NCBI GenBank assembly: GCA_013398055.1
Contig: VZRS01008360.1
Coordinates: forward strand, 186,001 to 250,000
From: Ifrita kowaldi
Lineage: Eukaryota > Chordata > Aves > Passeriformes > Cinclosomatidae
Direction: 5' to 3'
DNA length: 64,000 nucleotides
The position numbers were made by a program, and so were the translations under genes. This document shows, in pieces, positions 60,966 through 64,000 of this stretch. The notes beneath the pieces are model-generated. The model worked only from the letters and a program-made list of their open reading frames with translations, was not told the origin of the DNA and did no database searches. Numbering within the stretch: position 1 is the stretch's first letter; every line of letters starts with the position of its first letter.

Positions 60966-63900
60966 TTCTCTATTTACTCTGCGTGCTGTGAGAAACCACT
61001 CAATAAAAGGATTACCAACCCCATTACAGTAAGTGGTACTATCAGAAAGGTACTATTATCACATCCTCACCACGACAAGCACTGTGTCCCAGCAGTGCCT
61101 GCAGGAATCAGCCCTTAATTCTTAATCTTACTGAATTAATGCTTCTCTTTCTTAGACTAACAGCTCTAAATATATCTTTATATAACCTTCCACTCAGAAG
61201 CACAAAGAAATGTTAAACTGGAGCCAAGGATCATCTAAGGAGAAAATTATGAAACAGCCGCCTATGTGTGCTGCTACTCAATTAACATCTTAACATATGC
61301 CATGTTACATTGTCTGGCTTGGCTCACAGTGATAAAGAAGTAAGATGGCTGTAAAAGCATTTCAATTAAATATTTAGAAAGCAGAGCTGCACAAGGTTGA
61401 AACATGTCTGAATTAGCAAAATGACGACTATCCATACTGCTCAGCTAATGGTGTAAGAGCTTTAGCCCAGGGCACTGAGAAAGGAAAGCACACCCCAGCC
61501 GGGTAAGGCCCTGCACCCCAGGACCAGGACTCCCCTCCCATCCGCATCTCACCCTCGGGCGTGCAGCAGCCAAAAATCAGATGGCTTCTGATGCCACCTA
61601 GGGGCTCTGTCCCTGCCTGCACTGCTCCCTCCCCCGGGAAAATCCAGTGTCATGCCCCAGACACCAGGCACTTGAGCCTAGCACAAACAGAGGCAAACAG
61701 CGGCAAAACATTTAATACAGGACAAATTAGGTCTTTCAGGGTTCAAATGCAGATATACTTTTATTCCATATAAAAGCCACAGGGACCATAATTGCATTCT
61801 AGAATCATGATGAAGTATTGTTAATTCCCTGAAGTATAAAAATAGAGCAGTGTCCACTGGAAATGTAGAAAAGTGTCCAACTCTCAGGCCTCAAAAAGTA
61901 AACAAAGCAGGTATTCACTAACTGGTAAATATTGTCTCTTTCAGTTTGAAGGCAGATTCCTCCTCAATCCTAGGCAAACCACCCTTCTCAGCAAAATCAG
62001 GAAGCAAAAGCTCAGCAAGCCAATAAAAGAGTGCAACAAGAAGGGTGAGCTGCAACTATTTCATCCTCCCTGTAACCCAATCCACCTCCTTCCACTTGCC
62101 AGAGAGAATAAGCCAGACCAGTTTTCCATCAGCCATAGGAAGGAGCAATGCTATATCACAGCGCTGAAAAATGTAGTGGTTAGGCATGCCGTGAAGTTAA
62201 TGCAGGTTAAAATGTGTCAAACACGTGACTTCAATACTCGTTACTAAAATAAATGCAATTAAAATAGTTCATAGAGGATAAAAATTTAATCCCTTCACCA
62301 TTTCTGACACAATGATCATTTTATGAGTATAAATAATGCCAACTATACAAACAGCTGAACAAAGAAGGAAGATAAGGCTGCTAATGAAATGCCCAAGTCT
62401 CAAATGTAGCCCATTGTAATGAACTGCCAAGAAATAATTAGCCAGCAGACATCAGAATACCTACGTCTGAAATGTAGGTCTATAAACATCTCTTTCAGCT
62501 CTCTGAAGATATCTAGTTGTATTCAATGCTAAAGTCTTGTTCCACTATTCTTAAAATAACTGGGAAGAACTTGCAACAACCACACACTGCCAGGTGCTCT
62601 ATTCCAACAAGACAGTCATTTAAGTTCCTGGGGTTGGGGTTTTTTTTACATTTATTTAAATTCAGTATATTGCCACAAGTTACTGTAATGAACTCTGAGA
62701 AGAGACAAAGAAAATGCTTTTACACCGCTCTCACCCTGGTTCTTTCAGCACTGCTCTGAATTAAAATCAGTGCATATTGTTACATTCAGGCAGGAGATTC
62801 TGTTCCAAGGATGCAGTGCCCTCTGTACAGGATGTGGGAAGATAATACGACTTCAGAGGAGCTGCAGCCTATATTTATTACTAACAATCTACGATCTCAA
62901 CAAAGCATTATGAAGAAAGACTGTTTCAGTAGAAATTTTATCTCAGGAATGTCCCACTGAAAGCAGAAAGATGGAAACAGTCACGAGACATGCAGGTTTG
63001 TGGCTAAGCAGCAAATAATCCATTGCAACAACTCACGTATTCCACAATGAAAACTGCTGGGTTTAAAACTAATTATGAAAAAACAAATCAACCTTTGGTT
63101 GCTTCAGAATCCAGTCTATAGATAGCTAAGAGATCTGCTGTGCTATTTTCAGCCACGGTCAGCAGAAGCCCCATCACAACATTATTACTTAAGGGTCTGA
63201 ACTGGAGGTGCTGTAAAGCCAACTATGAGACACCGGCATATTTCTCCAGCCCTTGTCCCACATGGCTCCAAGAAAGGATGCCTAGTGAAACCAAGGGGTG
63301 ACACTCCTCAGCAGCACTTGAAAACCAAACAGGAAATTAAGTGCACCTATAAAACACGTGCACAAAATTGTTTCCCTTCCATGCCTGCAGAGCCAACAAG
63401 CTGAGGAGGAGGAGGAAGGCAGCACCTTGCTGTGCATCACAGCCAGCCACAGGGTGCAGACCTGGTCCTCTGCTGCCTTTCCCTTGGGAAATGGTGGTTC
63501 CAGACAGCTGAAGGCAAAGCAAAACAATATTCATGTGAGAAAATAGGAAGAGTTCTACACTGTTTACATGTAATACACACCCATGAATGTACAAGTCTGC
63601 ATAGGGCTGCGTTTATTCCACATAGCTCAGAGCTCAGCTGAATCCAACAGAACAGCAGAACAGCTCCCAGTGTCAGCAGCTCCGCAGCAGCAAGGCTTTC
63701 CTACCACATGTAGGCACAGGTTCCCAATGCTGGCACAGGTGCCCAGATGGCAGATTTAAGCCTGCTGATAAAAACTGTTTCTTCTTCTTCATTTCACATT
63801 ATTTCCTTCAACATTTTCATAACCCACAGCTATCCTAGTTATGTTCTATTAACAGAGAGAGATTTGCTGCTACTGGTTGTACCTTTTTATTTCCCCTATT

Positions 63901-64000
63901 AATTTGATACCCAGGGGGGTGTCATCTGGTTTGCAGTGCCACAACCCAGTCCCCTCCAAGCCCTTCTGCAGCTTTATCCTGAGGGAGCAGACAAGACCCC

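Larger units (their letters stand above)
55037..64000 (-). other. RFX7: RFX7 upstream intron (partial, runs off the right edge)
   Basis: Nine kilobases upstream of the microexon without a recognisable exon. The RFX7 first coding exon (Pro/Gln-rich start, ending ...KNSIC in relatives) was not found and should lie beyond 64000. Seen inside: a hairpin at 55283-55318, three 10-bp repeats at 58571-58600 and a 15-A run at 60951-60965. Confidence 0.8.

Overview
This is vertebrate nuclear DNA, almost certainly from a bird. The coding exons match the vertebrate genes NEDD4 and RFX7. A clear 3' fragment of an avian-type CR1 LINE sits at about 17.24-17.49 kb. The window has long AT-rich introns and only one strong CpG-rich promoter. 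NEDD4 next to RFX7, in the same orientation, is the arrangement known from human 15q21 and from birds.

Layout, with both genes on the minus strand (read from high to low coordinates). (1) 55.0 to 31.5 kb: eight coding exons of RFX7, which is everything except its first exon(s); those must lie beyond the right edge. 55.04-64.0 kb is the upstream intron. (2) 31.5 to about 26.47 kb: a long RFX7 3' UTR ending at an AATAAA signal at 26491-26496. It is inflated by a false 1020-bp tandem copy. (3) About 26.5 to 17.2 kb: intergenic DNA with the CR1 fragment next to the NEDD4 promoter. (4) 17.2 to 16.3 kb: a CpG-rich NEDD4 promoter and first exon, broken by an 83-base N run directly upstream of the start codon. 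(5) 16.8 to 3.8 kb: five NEDD4 coding exons, 97 codons of N-terminus and C2 domain, then an intron running off the left edge.

The two genes do not act in one pathway. NEDD4 is a cytoplasmic HECT ubiquitin ligase recruited to membranes by its C2 domain. RFX7 is a nuclear winged-helix transcription factor. They are simply old neighbours.

The most notable biology is in RFX7. The intron that interrupts the RFX DNA-binding domain (39086-40878) is not GT-AG. It starts with ATATCCTTT and ends with AC, and it has a U12 branch-point match 11 nt before the splice, so it looks like a minor-spliceosome AT-AC intron. Using it restores the reading frame exactly. The other important observations concern the assembly: three single-N joins. 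One separates two identical 1020-bp copies of the RFX7 stop-codon region. One lies in RFX7 coding sequence where relatives carry a Thr-Pro-rich repeat. One lies beside a G-quadruplex-like run. I found no RNA genes, CRISPR arrays, intact mobile elements or other protein genes, and no novel multi-gene system.
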